Assembly: GCA_030704615.1 (NCBI GenBank)
Contig: CM060734.1
Span: 13,826,001 to 13,890,000 of the forward strand
Length of the DNA stretch: 64,000 nt
Reading direction: 5' to 3'
From: Takakia lepidozioides
Lineage: Eukaryota; Streptophyta; Takakiopsida; Takakiales; Takakiaceae
Shown here piece after piece: positions 10,859 through 22,828 of this stretch; within the stretch, counting starts at the first letter, position 1, and each line of letters opens with the position of its first letter. The position numbers and the translations under genes were made by a program. Below the pieces are notes generated by a model that was not told the DNA's origin, ran no database searches, and saw nothing but the letters and a program-made list of their open reading frames with translations.

Positions 10859-11679
10859 CAGTTATCGCGTGATCGAGGTCTTGAATCAGGCACCGAAGAG
10901 TTGATTAGGGAGGCCTGTGAATTGAGTCGATTGGATCAAGGCAAGATGCGGATAGGATTTGAGAGCAGCATCGATATCTACCTCCGAGTGAGGCCCATAA
11001 GCAGTGGCGCTAGTGCTATCTACGAGCTGGATGTAGAGGAAGGGAATGTGAGGTGGACGGTTCCCAGGCACATATTGCCAGGAATGATCAACAACCAGCG
11101 CGAGCACTACAACTTTTCATTCACTGGCATTTTTGACTTGGAATCCAAGCAAGAGGTGGTTTTTGACAAGGTCGCCCAGAAGGTAAAAGCACTTCTTAAC
11201 AACCGCATTTGTACAGTGTATGGGTGTGAGTAGCAGGAGAGGGTTTTCAAACTCATAAAATTGTGCACCAGGGACGACAGTGAGAAATTGCATATTTATC
11301 CTCAAGGTTTGCTTCCAATATTAAGCCTTAGTCCCTGGAGTCACATGCTCCATAATAACAGAATCCGGGCCCAGGAGGTGTATTGGCTCCCCTTATATTG
11401 AGTTTGCCTGGTTTCTCTCTTGCAAGCTTGCTATGATGGTACAAGGAAAAACATTGCTGCATTTATGCGCATGCTCACTGTCATCTGGTGATTTCTTGGC
11501 CATGCTTGCTAATTTCAGATAAAAAGCCAAACTAAGAATGTTTCCACCTCATGCTTTGTTTATACCCTCTTCCCACTTCCCTCTATAATTGTAGCTTATA
11601 TAGCCTTTTCTTTCTGTCATCTCTCTTATATCAAGAGGCGGATGCATTGAGTGGCAGAGCAGGTGGTAGTGGGGGCGCT

Positions 11680-11700
11680 GGACGGGTACCGATGGGACGA
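11680..11700 (+). other. Single-base insertion in the KIF6 P-loop exon
   Basis: The frame reads VVVGALDGY up to GGGTAC, then needs removal of one C (within TACCGATGGG) to continue DGTIFAYGQTGSGKTYTITGG. The residues on both sides fit the conserved GYNGTIFAYGQTGSGKT block, so a one-base insertion is the simplest reading. Confidence 0.75.
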
Positions 11701-12684
11701 TTTTCGCTTATGGGCAAACAGGGTCAGGAAAGACCTACACTATCACAGGAGGAGCTGAGCGCTATGTAGATCGCGGAATTATTCCCCGCGCCATCTCTCT
11801 CATCTTTAGCGAGGTGGCCCAAAGGAGCAAGTACACATACACTCTGCATTTTTCCTATCTGGAAATCTATAATGAGATGGGCTATGACCTCCTCAACCCT
11901 GACCATGAGACAAAAGCTCTTGAAGATCTGCCCAAGGTTTCCTGCTTCTCTCCTCATCTGGAACTGTACTTTGGTCTGACAGTTTCCTCGTCCTCGTCGG
12001 CTCTTGCATCTGCCTCCCTTTGGCTTGGTCATGTCTTTCCTTCGATACCATTCATCTGTGCTTGGGTTCTGTCTCAGGGAGGTAGTACCATGTAAGCTCA
12101 ATTAGCCATCCTAGTGCTATGTCTAAGAGGGTTAATACTGTGGGTCTAGGTCAAAATTTGGGCAAACAGATGTCCTCTGTCTTTCTGTCTGTCAGATCTT
12201 TCTCTGGTCCTGAGTATTCAGAAGAAGAGCCATCTCATCTGAGTTGAGGTAGAGGGCCACAGTTCATCACACAAGGGGCATTTTGCATATGAATGGAAAA
12301 ACTGCGGATTTTTGCAGGTAACATTGCTGGAAGACGAGGATAGTGTCTTCCATCTCCGCAATCTGTCACAGCACCTTGCCACGTATGTACGTGATGCTTG
12401 TCATTGCTATGTCTTTTAATGTGTAACTTTGATTCCCTTTGCAAACTCTGTGGATCTGTTTTCCTTGGTTACTGTGCCCACCATGAAGCACCTAAATAGA
12501 AAACAAAAAGCCCTCTTTGGTTTGAAGGCTGATTTGCAGGATTTTGTTTGTGGGAGACACAAATCGGACAATAAGCTCAACACCTATGAACATGGCCAGT
12601 AGTCGCTCACATTGCATTTTTACAGCCCACATTCTAGCATGCAAGGCAGGAGAGGACAGTGTGCGGAGGTCAAAGCTCAATTTA

Positions 12685-12700
12685 GTGGATCTCTGAACAT
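12685..12700 (+). other. Deletion and premature TGA in KIF6 switch II
   Basis: SKLNLVDL is followed by TGA at 12,694-12,696. Skipping to the next frame gives SEHVWKTGLDGE, the expected continuation of the DLAGSER motif. The codons for Leu-Ala-Gly are missing by about 8 bp. The Asp-Leu-Ala-Gly-Ser-Glu nucleotide-sensing loop is therefore lost. Confidence 0.7.
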
Positions 12701-13688
12701 GTCTGGAAAACAGGGCTTGATGGTGAGGTATGTGACACTCTCAGCCCAAAATATCACTTCCAACATCTGATAATGCAGCCGTCTAATTGCTTCATAGGTG
12801 AGGATCCTCTCGGCACTTCTTCAGTCGAATTTCAAGTTATGTTACTCAGTGTGATATATCGGTCTGTGTTAGCAGAGAGGCGAAGTACATCAACCTGCCA
12901 CTGCACTTTCTGGAACAGGCATAGCTCTCCACCTATTCAGTCATGATGTATACTTAATAATCTTTTTGAGTATTCGATTCAAGATTCTTTCTGAGATGGA
13001 CTGTTAGTGACTTGAAAAACACCTGGGGGGAGGGGGAAGGGCAGGTGATAGTAGCACTACAGGAGAGATGCCAGGGAAAAACTCGCCACCACATTCCCTA
13101 CCGTAATTCTATGATGACCTCAGTCCTGCGAGATTCCATTGGAGGGAACTGCTGCACGGTAACATGGTTGACCATACTTACGTGCAATTTCATGAGGCTC
13201 CGCATGTGCGTTTGCTGCTGGAACTGTTCTACAGCTATATGCTTCACTAATTTATGACCTCATCACTTGTATATATGTGTCTCATGTCTGTTCACCTCCT
13301 TCAGCACTGCATTTGGAACTTCAATGGCAGGGCATACTAGACCAAGGTCTTTTTATGCTGTCTACATGATGCATAGCATCCACATACAAGATTTATGCAG
13401 GTGATGATAGCAACAGTGACAGTGGCGCAAGAGCAACTGGAAGAGACCATCTCCACCTGCCGCTTTGCTCAGCGTGTTACCCTCGTGTCCAATCAGGTAC
13501 AATTTTGGCAAGACTAGAAGCTAACATGCTAGTTTATCCTCATCTGCTACAAACTGAATGAGGGTATTTAATGGAGCCTAACAAAACAGAATGGGAACTG
13601 GAAATTGGGATGACAGGTAACACTGAACGAGGAGGTGGATCCAAACTTGCTCATAAAGCGGCTCAAGCAGCAAGTTCGAGACCTCAAG

Positions 13689-15149
13689 GTGAGCTCCTAC
13701 TTTCCTCCTCCAGCTTCGTCTTCTATACCGAAAGCCTGTGCTGCAAATTGAGACTGTGGTGAAGCTTTTTGGATGAATCGAAGGAAAATCAACCTCATAT
13801 GAAATCCTGTCTCCCACTACTGGAGCAAGCCCCTAACAATCCTCTCTCAACCTTTTCCTTTTCCCCGTTTCTATTGAACCAAATCAACTCAGATACGAAT
13901 GCTTTCCTCCCTTCCCGAAATACCTCCAGAGACCAGGCCCAACCCTCACTCTAATACTCCACGTACAGCATATCTCTTCCGCTTTTCCACTGTTCAGTTG
14001 GGATGCTAGGTCCGTGGGCCACAGGGTACGGCAAGAAAGTCCAATGAGTGTATCTAAACAAGGACATAAATGTGAACTATTTGAATGAGCAAAGGGGTTT
14101 TTGATTCATCCGGGAAGCACAGATAGCAGCAAAGGGAATGGATTTGCAATGGAGGCCGCAAAAGATTGTAAAGATCAGCTTCATGTTTTTGACATCTTGG
14201 TTCTTTGTAACTCACTAGGGTAGTCCCACGGGGGCAGTGCTGCAACATCATCTTTTGAGTTTAGTCTTTAGCTCCAGTCAATGTGCTCTCAAGTGGATTG
14301 TCATATGCTATGGATGGCTTGGATGGTCTAGATGCAAGTTGGACGCAACCAACTTTTGATTTTGGAGGTGATTCTAAAGGCCTTCTCTTCTGAGTTGTTC
14401 TTCTTGTCTGCTTATTCTTCGCACTAGATCTGCAAGCACTCATTTCCTGCACATATTCAATAACCAAGTTCTCTGATTGCAAATGACCCCTGTTCAGTAC
14501 TGTTCGGCACCAAAGTTTGAAAAAGGACCATACTGTAAACCATAATTAGTGTCGAGTTACGTTCGTCACAGCTCCAGCTGCAATCTATGGAGCATGGCCT
14601 GTTTCCTCTCTTCTGTCTCTGTTGTTATGACCATTGACATTCTCCATTGAATCCTTCATCCAAGCAACTCCTGTAGCCCATTGAAATTCGCTGGGCCTCT
14701 ACTCAGATCTCATTAATTTTTCAGTGTTGACAAAACTCCCTCTTGCAATATAATAGGTTGGCCCATTGTGCCAGGAACGATCACAGCTCAGCATCTCATC
14801 TTCTGACCTTTTCTCTCTGATAAGGACGGGTTCAATTGCTGCACCCTTCTGTGGCTGTGGCTTGTCGGCCCTGGCAGATTCTTAGTGCATAAGACTTGGT
14901 GCTTGGCCTTTCAAATGTTGATGAAACCTTGTCATGATTACAAATCCATAGTTGGGATTTGTAAAGGGAGGCTTGAGTCAGCTTACTTATCCTGCATATG
15001 AGCAGATTGTGCCTGGAAGTCGCAACACATGTGTCCCTCTGTAAGAAAGATCTGTGGGGTTGCGAAGTGAAGAATACTGGTAAAAGTGAAAGAGGTAATA
15101 AAGATATCATCTGCCTTATACCCATTGCTTGGTTGAAGTGGGTTGACAG
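13689..15149 (+). other. Large KIF6 intron region
   Basis: Between the neck exon ending 13,688 and the exon near 15,150, the family has a weakly conserved 50-70 residue stretch that I could not locate here. No transposon or other gene is recognised. A poorly conserved exon may be present. Confidence 0.4.
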
Positions 15150-16224
15150 TAAGCATGATGCAGATAAGAGCTGCCTTTGAAATTTTCAAGGAAATGCTCA
15201 ACCACAGTGGACTCAAAAAGCTTCAAGATGCGAATGGAGATTTTCCACCCATATCAGACTCCCTTGTCGCTGTAGAACTGTCAAATGTTGCAACCCTCCA
15301 ATCTCGCATCAGTGACTTACAATACCAGGTTTTGAGCCAATAGTTGCCACACTCCACTGACTCTCTGACTACAAACTGAGCACCCACTGTTTTTTCTCAA
15401 AGTATGGGACAGATCTACTGTAGAGCTCTGCAATTCTTATCTCATAGCAATTCTGGATATCTGCCACTCATTGAAAGATGTGCTAAATTGTGAAAGTGTT
15501 TGCATGTTTGGCATTGGTAGGTCCTAGGTGAGAATACATGCATTTCATCAAGTTTCAGGACAACCGAGTGAACTTGTGGGTAGTATCTTATTCACTGAAA
15601 TCCAACCTCAAAATGATATCTTTATGCCCTTGAACTATGCAACAGGAAAAGCATTCCATTAATGTACTATCAATTGCCTTATGTGTGGGTGATGCATGCA
15701 GTTGCAACAACGAGACAATGAGATCAACATCCTAGTCGCCTTCATCAGGAAACTGGAGGCAGCAGGCAAGATTGGACCTGTCTGTACTGATGGGCACACC
15801 AAAGAGGCAGGGATCTGTGGAGGCACCCAAAGTGGGACCGAGTCCTGTAATGTCTCAAGTGGAATCCAAGCAAGGATGCTGCACTTCTCAGAGAAGATGG
15901 AAGGAAGTAAACTGCAAGGGATCACCCAAGATGGAATGATGTGTGGAAGGACCCCAAATTCGGCTGAGTCTAGTATTGCCTCAATAGGAGTTCCGGAAAG
16001 AATGCTAAACATCTCAAAGAACATGGTAGAAGAAAAAAAACTGGAACAGATCGGATTGCAAGTCACTGCCAAGGACTCCGGGGATCAACCAGCACAAGCA
16101 CACAATTCTGTAGTGGATCGACAACAGGCCTTTGAGTTGTATGTTCCATGCACCATCGGTGAAGTTCTAGGGTACTCGTCAGTGTGTTTATCCGAGTACA
16201 GTTGTGTAGGCAGATGGTTCTGGG

Positions 16225-17110
16225 ACAATGAGAGATGTGAGAGAGAATGTACTTGATGTTGTTTTCCATAGCCTTGTGGCCATAGACTCCGCGCCTGGTG
16301 TGGGCAGAACAAGAGGGAGCAGATACTACCTTTGTGAGGGGCTCACTCCTGTAGTGGGACTCACCTTGATATAAAAAAATGGGGCTTTCTAGAAATCCTC
16401 TAGAAAGCCCTGCCCAGCAGTTGTTCTGCCTGGTGTGGGCAGAACAAGAGGGAGCAGACACTACCTTTGTGAGGGGCTCACTCCTGTAGTGGGACTCACC
16501 TTGATATAAAAAGATCGGGCTTTCTAGAAATCCTCTAGAAAGCCCTGCCCAGCAGTTGGACCCCAGCAGGGCCAGGGCTAGAGGCTCAGCCTTGAGATTT
16601 CGAAAGTTGGTGAACAGAGGTGCAGTGACTATGTTCTTCATGGTCAAGAAGAGGGTCCTCGCTGATGAGAATCCGCGAGACATTATATCAGAAAATGGAT
16701 ACTGTCTTCAGACTGCTTGCACATTAGGCATTGACAATGTCCCTTTCCTCTCTGCATCTGTTTATTGTTCAAAGGTAGAATCACACCCTGAGTTTGACAT
16801 CCTAGCGCTGAGGGTAGGTAGGCCCTTCAGGTCAGCCTTAAGGTCCTCACCCATGTCAGAGAGATGTGAGAGAATGTACTCAGAAGACGTTTGCCATAGC
16901 CTTGTGGCCATAGACCCTGTGCCCAGTTTGGGGGAACTAGAGGACACCACTACCTTTGTGAAGGGCTCACTCCAGCAGTGGGACTTACCTTGATATAAGC
17001 AATTAGTTTGGGCTTTCCAGATTCCTCTAGAATGCCCTTCGCACAAACATCAATCTGCTGTGTGTGAGCTGCCCAGCAATTAGACCCCAACAGGGCCAGG
17101 GTTTTAGGCT
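16225..17110 (+). repeat. Intronic tandem repeats with internal hairpins
   Basis: Two near-identical units start at 16,293 and 16,428 (period 135 bp, GCCTGGTGTGGGCAGAACAAG). Each contains GGGCTTTCTAGA-AATCC-TCTAGAAAGCCC, a perfect 12-bp hairpin. A third diverged unit lies at about 16,860-17,110, where CATAGCCTTGTGGCCATAGA and GGGCTTTCC...TCTAGAATGCCC recur. All lie between KIF6 exons ending 16,138 and starting 17,237. They are probably remnants of a small inverted-repeat element. Confidence 0.8.
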
Positions 17111-19394
17111 CAGCCTCAAGATGTGAGAGAAGACAAGAAGGGAGGGGGTGCGAACACAGCAAACGTCCAATCCAAGGTATTGTTTGCTATCTCTCTGTCA
17201 ATCTTTGGTCTCATCATGCACATGCACTGATTGCAGGTTCTCACAAAACTACGATAAGATGGATGCTATTGAAGAGAATAAGGCACTTCTAAAAACCATA
17301 ACATGAACAAAGTCACATGAGAAAAACAGAGAAGGGGATTGAAACCATAGCAAGTACTCACCTCCCGGGGGTGGTTGACTTGCTCGCCAAGGGCTTTGGC
17401 TTCTTTGTACATGGATCACTTGAGACTAGATTGATGATGAAGCTGAAGTCAAATGAGGGCTCTCACTGGTTGAACATTCCTGCATCCTCAGAGTCTGCTT
17501 GGACTTGCCTTCAGGAAACGACACACAGGAAGGCACACAGATCGGGTTTATGATTTGTAGTTGGAGTTTTGGCATAGTTAATGATCAGTGGGGGTTAGAT
17601 GCTATCTTGTTCAACACATTTATGTCCCTTTCAATGGTTTTACGCTTTTACCATACCGTGCATTGGGAACAATCTCCTCTCTCATCCAAGAGTAGAACCA
17701 GTTTGGAAAGATTTATGAATATGAGGATTTTTTGTTTTCCAAATGGTTCCGCTTTGATATGGACGTGGAATTTTATACAAGAGACACTTTTAAGTGGCCA
17801 GGCATGAAACCTGAGCATTGTCTTGGGTAACTATGGTCCAGCACAATGAAAGGGCTGTTGTATAACTCCATTTTGCAGAATTCCTGATTTGTTCATATCT
17901 AGTTGTTCAGCCCTAGTCAGTCAGTAGTCAGTATTGCACTTATTCTGCTCTGCACAAGCTTAAGGGATGATTATTCTTACTAACTCATTTAGCTAAAGCT
18001 GCCTGTCTATGTTGCTTGATGGGTGTTCGAATAGAATATCAATGAGCTGAAGACCCAGATTGAGAAGCACCATGTGGAATGTGCCAGGAAGTACCTTGTG
18101 TCCGGTAGTGAGGGCACAGTCTTTGAGCCTGATCATGAGGAAGACCACCTTGTCTCTCTCATAGACGCTGAGAAGGTATCTGTCACAAACAGCAGTGTTC
18201 AACTAACTTGAACTCATCTGTTTTTAGGTAGAAAGCGACAGCACCACTGTTGCAGTCAGCATAATATCAATTTCAGTCCTTACGTCCACACTCAATCCAC
18301 TTTGACTGGCTTGTCTTGGCTCTAAGGTCCAAGTTTCATTGCTGGTGGGTAAATGCCTTTACTGGCTCTGAGAGGGTTGGGATCACGGAAGAATTCCCTC
18401 AAGGGTACACCACAACAATACTCAAGACGAAATAACAGTTGATGAGTGAACCTAGTGCAGTAAGTGCAATCAATATCAGAGTTATATTCCTGATTGTTTG
18501 GCTGCGGTTGAAAATCATTGAACCCAGCTGCGTAGAGCACTGCAGCCCAGAGCAATCAGGAGCATCAAGGACTTACGATTAATTTGCGGTACCAAAGTCG
18601 GGTTTCTTTCAAGAAGATTGTCCCTGTACTCTCAGCAGGCTGTGTCCGGCAGGCACAGACTGAACTTGAGCACATTCACAAATGCGGCAAGTAGTACTGT
18701 GGCTTTTAACTGTGTACTGTGACACTAGTAAAACTTTACAATACACCTCATCAAATTTGTCAGGTGATGAGCCTACTGGCTGCTCCTGAAATTCTCTAAA
18801 TGTTGTGTACATGATTGCTGATAGGAATAGTGGGCTCAGAAACTGATAACAAGAGCACACAATGTCAATTTTAGTTGTTTTTCCTTGCTGGTTGCAAGCA
18901 GGGTTTGTTGTAACATCATCAGTGAAAGCCCTCTGAACTTTCTGGTGAGTGTGACATGTACCAACAAGACTACAAGAAAGGATTTAGCCATTTACGGGAC
19001 CTGAAGAAAGAGATTGAGCATCTTCACAAACTTCTAGAGCAAGGCCGTGTTCGCCTCCAGGTAAGCCTTCTTAGTCTTAACTACTGGCACTTGTCCGTGA
19101 AAAGGTCATTGGTGAAACATAACCAATACACCACTTAGAGGCTTGCTTGGTTGCTGTGGATACAAAAGTCCTGGATAAAGGTCTCCTTATCTCCCTCTGT
19201 CCTCCTCTCTTCTGGCTCTTTATGCTGTCCATGGATGTTGTAAATTTTCTTTCCTACTGTCTGTCTTTCTCTCTTCTGTCTGTCTTGGAAATCTCATTTG
19301 GAACTTGCTTTTCATCCCATACCCTCCCTCCTCCTAGGGCGTCCTGTGATACACAAACAGACACACATATTTATGTGTTGTGGTGAGGCATCGA

Positions 19395-19416
19395 CTCTCT
19401 CTCTCTCTCTCTCTCT
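19395..19416 (+). repeat. (CT)n microsatellite
   Basis: Eleven CT dinucleotides in a row lie in the last KIF6 intron, close to the acceptor at 19,446-19,447, where they could serve as the pyrimidine tract. Confidence 0.9.
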
Positions 19417-19672
19417 TGCTAACAAAAATGATTTCATTCATTAGTAGTATATTGACAATCAAAGAGAACTACAGATGGATTTTGAACACTACCTGAGTGC
19501 CATGGCTCGCCCGCAACTATCACCCTCCACATTAGCAGCAGAGACAGCCTCCTTGGGCCGTCCCTCATCACTGCTGGGCACAAAAGTAGGGTCGGGCCAA
19601 ACCGTCTTAAATTCTGCGTGCAAGAACTTGATTACAAGTGGACAGGAGCTGGAGACCTTTGTGCGTACTTGA

Positions 19673-20609
19673 GCTTAACGGGAGGGATCACATGGAAGTT
19701 CAGCTCCAAGGTTTCAACTCTCCCTCCTGTCTTCAGTTTTGTATTGAAGATATGGTTGTCCACGTATTAGTGCAGTCATTTAGCTCTGCTATGATCTTCT
19801 CCAATGATGGCAAGCTTTCTGCAAAGGGGCCAGTACTTCCTCTTAGACAGAACCAAGAGTTGCAGTTAATTTATCAATTCATCCCATGCATGTTTTGTAC
19901 ACAAGAGTGTCCACCGGGAGGCTACTTGCGGATTCTCTGGGCCCACACTATGCTTGGGAGGTGGAGTCTGGTCATTGCTCATTGGTCTCAGTAAATTACT
20001 TACAAGATTTGTTATTGATGTAAGCATTTTTTGTTCATTCATGTAGTGGGTGCAACTTCAGGGCATCGTCGGTAACCATCCCAGAGTCGCTGTGGGATTT
20101 CCACGACAGGCTCAATGGTGATATGCAGTTGAAGTGCTAAATGAGTATCCTGGCATTGGCATCATGTAAGCATATTGATTGCAACACAGCTACATGCACC
20201 ATCTGATTAACACAGATGCGTATGACATGAAGATCACGTTATTGATTAAACTTTGCATGCCTTGGCTTTATTGCCATAGGTTCTTGCCCGTTGTCACGAG
20301 TGGGAGCCAGAGCAGAGAGATGTGTGAAAAACAAAGAAAGGAATGTCTAATGTCCACTAAGAGCCCAAGTAACAAACATAAATGTACAGCCACAAAACAA
20401 AAGGCGGAGTGAGATTAGATGCATGACGATTTCACTGAGGCTGGCTTAGCTCAACTTAAAATAGGGAGAATAAGCAAGAAAAATGAATATAAGAATTACT
20501 TTTGGAAGGCTTAACCATTCAACATCTGGCATGTTGGGGCATAATAACAGGTGCAGGCATGAAAAGGGGTGTGCACTTTGGAAGTCTCTCAAGTGGATCT
20601 CGTAGAGAG
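19673..20609. other. Intergenic stretch after KIF6
   Basis: No gene is recognised. Short open frames lack family features. A further degenerate kinesin exon cannot be excluded near 20,320-20,410 (Lys/Glu-rich frame). Confidence 0.35.
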
Positions 20610-21870
20610 GCACCTTCAAAGGAAGGCTAGGGAATTCCAAAAAGGCCTTGATGTGAAATGCATCGCAATTCACTTGATCACCCCCTAAAAGTGCGCAATT
20701 CAATTGAATTGCAAGGGCAATTCAATTGAACTAACCCTAATTTGCAATTCAATTGAATTGTTGGCACACGATTCAATTGAATTGCGAATTGGCAATTCAA
20801 TTGAATTGCAAGGGCAATTCAATTGAACTAACCCTAATTTGCAATTCAATTGAATTGTTGGCACACGATTCAATTGAATTGCGAATTGGCAATTCAATTG
20901 AATTGTCAACTCGCAATTCAATTGAATTGCTGACTACAATCTATAATTTTTAACTTATTTTTGTATATAATATATAATATATATGTACATGTATATATTC
21001 AAATTATATTTATACACATATAAGAGTATAAGCTAAAAATACATGTTGCCCGTCTATTCTTGTTGGCCCTCTTTCTTGTGCCCTTGAGGAAATTGTGGAG
21101 CTGTGAAGCCACCCTCAGCCTCAGCGAGAAAGGGAGAGCCAGAGACGGAGACAGATCAGCAGCTTCCTGTGATTCACTGGCAAAAGAAACATGGCTGGCT
21201 CCGAAAAAAACAGACAAAATCAAACCTGACAATTGATGAAAGGCTTCCCCTGCATCACCATGTAGTCCCCTAACACTAGTATCTGGCCCAGGACAAAGGA
21301 AACAAAAAATATGTTCATCTTGAGAATTATCAAAAATTTCGATACCCTTACAAAGGTATCATGTTGAAGTTGGGATGTGTGTTCTATATAAGTTTAATAT
21401 ATCAAACTCTTACACGTTGATACTCTTACATGGGTATCATGTTTGGTATATGTACATAGCCATATATTGGCACCAACATCCACAAAGAGAGACAATCCCG
21501 CTTTTACTAGCGCTTCGTGACTTCCTCTCTCTCTCTCTCCCTCTCTCGCTCTCCCTTAGGCTTATCTCGGGCTCAAGCCTTACCACGGGCAAAGGATTGA
21601 CAGACGGACAGCAAGCAACATGTATTTTTAGCTTATACCTGTGTATGTATATATGTATAATTTAAATATATACATATATATATTATATACAGAAATAAGT
21701 TAAAAATTATAGATTACAATTCAATTGAATTGTAATCAGCAATTCAATTGAATTGCCAACTAGCGATTCAATTGAATTGCACACTTTTAGGGGGTGATCG
21801 AGTGAATTGCGATGCATTTCACATCAAGGCCTTTTTGGAATTCCCTAGAAGGCGACTCTTTGAATGGTGC
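20610..21870. mobile_element. Foldback (long inverted-repeat) element with CAATTCAATTG core repeats
   Basis: The left arm, about 20,610-21,070, is the reverse complement of the right arm, about 21,578-21,870. From outside in, both arms carry GGAATTCCAAAAAGGCCTTG and ACCCCCTAAAAGTG, then palindromes CAATTCAATTGAATTG, an AT-rich TATATA block, and AGCTAAAAATACATGTTG. The left arm holds more palindrome units than the right. The roughly 500-bp centre has CT-rich patches and no coding. No transposase is encoded, so it would be non-autonomous. A short target duplication is not obvious. Confidence 0.75.
20694..20940. repeat. CAATTCAATTGAATTG palindrome array in left foldback arm
   Basis: About nine copies of ATTCAATTGAAT occur in 245 bp, partly from a 97-bp tandem duplication (CAAGGGCAATTCAATTGAAC at about 20,712 and 20,809). 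The right arm at 21,717-21,780 has only three. The unit is itself a palindrome centred on CAATTG. Confidence 0.9.
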
Positions 21871-22828
21871 AATTCCACTGACAGGCGGCCCTAGTACCGA
21901 CGTTTGCACGGACCAACATTCTCAACCTCAAACCGCAGCTCCAATAATATGCTATCATTACTGGAAATCACAAAGACTGGTAATCCAGCCATGTTTTGGC
22001 CTGATGGGGTGAGGGTGGAGTTAATGAACTTTTGACTTGCACAATTGGAGTTCTCTTACTACTGTATTCCCTCAATCTAATCAAGAATTAATCTCTCTAA
22101 GCCACTTGTTATCATTCTTAACCTCTCGTAGCCTAAGCTTCCACTGCCCAACTACACATTTGTGTTCATCTATATTACAAACATGAATGTTGCGAGGCAA
22201 GTTTTCAATTCACTTCCATGCAAGCAAGCAAAAGATGGCAGTAGCCATACAGCCATAAGGTAGACACGCTGGCTACAGCCGGTGTCTTCTCTCTCTCTCT
22301 CTCTCTCTCTCACTTCATCATTTCACCGTTAATTCCTGCGGGGGGCTAATTGCCCCTCTCACAGTTATCACAGCAGGGTCCAAGATGAGATACACAGCCT
22401 CAAATCATCACACAAAAACCTCCATCTGCCTAACATACCGATTTCAGCGCTGGCATTCAGTTTAGTTTAGCTTGATTTTAGTTGGTGGGTTCCTTGCCCT
22501 GTCTTTCCTCTCTCTCATCATTGAGGCTAGCAGCTTCTTGAGAGTAAGAGCTGGGGAAGTCATAGCAGCCACACTGGCGGAGAGGTACAAGCAAGAGTGC
22601 CACACATTGCAGAAAGGCTGGAGGGACTGGAATCATCAGGCCAACACGGCCGCCCGAGCTTGAGGATGTGCAATACCGTGGTTCCTGCTGGTGCCTAGAG
22701 ATATACGTCAAAATCAGCTTCAGGGGAATCCCTCACTTAAACTACCATAACATCAAACACCATTGATAGGATTCAGTGTGAAAGAATACTTACAACTAGT
22801 GTGTTGTGGATGAGGTGTTCGAACATTG
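21871..22828. other. Intergenic stretch with a CT microsatellite
   Basis: No gene is recognised. A (CT) run lies at 22,289-22,311. The part nearest 22,828 is the 3' flank of the aspartate-semialdehyde dehydrogenase gene. Confidence 0.5.

Larger units (their letters stand above)
10946..19672 (+). pseudogene. KIF6: KIF6-like kinesin (kinesin-9 group) gene, motor exons damaged
   Basis: Kinesin-9 motors walk on microtubules, and KIF6/KIF9 types are linked to cilia and flagella. At least 14 exons follow KIF6 order: 10,946-11,182 (SIDIYLRVRP); 11,663-11,936 (P-loop GQTGSGKT, SYLEIYNEMGYDLL); 12,318-12,382; 12,540-12,727; about 12,876-12,918; 13,045-13,158 (HIPYRNSMMTSVLRDSIGGN); 13,401-13,496; 13,617-13,688 (neck); about 15,150-15,328; 15,702-16,138 (QRDNEINILV, a KIF6 hallmark); 17,237-about 17,300; 18,035-18,175; about 18,956-19,060 (LKKEIEHLHKLLEQ); 19,448-19,672. 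Most borders are AG/GT with matching phase. Lesions: one extra C near 11,690 just before the P-loop, and in switch II (expected VDLAGSE) about 8 bp lost after VD, giving TGA at 12,694. The exon ending 12,918 has a GC donor. The start ATG at 10,946 precedes the motor by the usual few residues. It could be a pseudogene or carry assembly errors. Confidence 0.85.
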
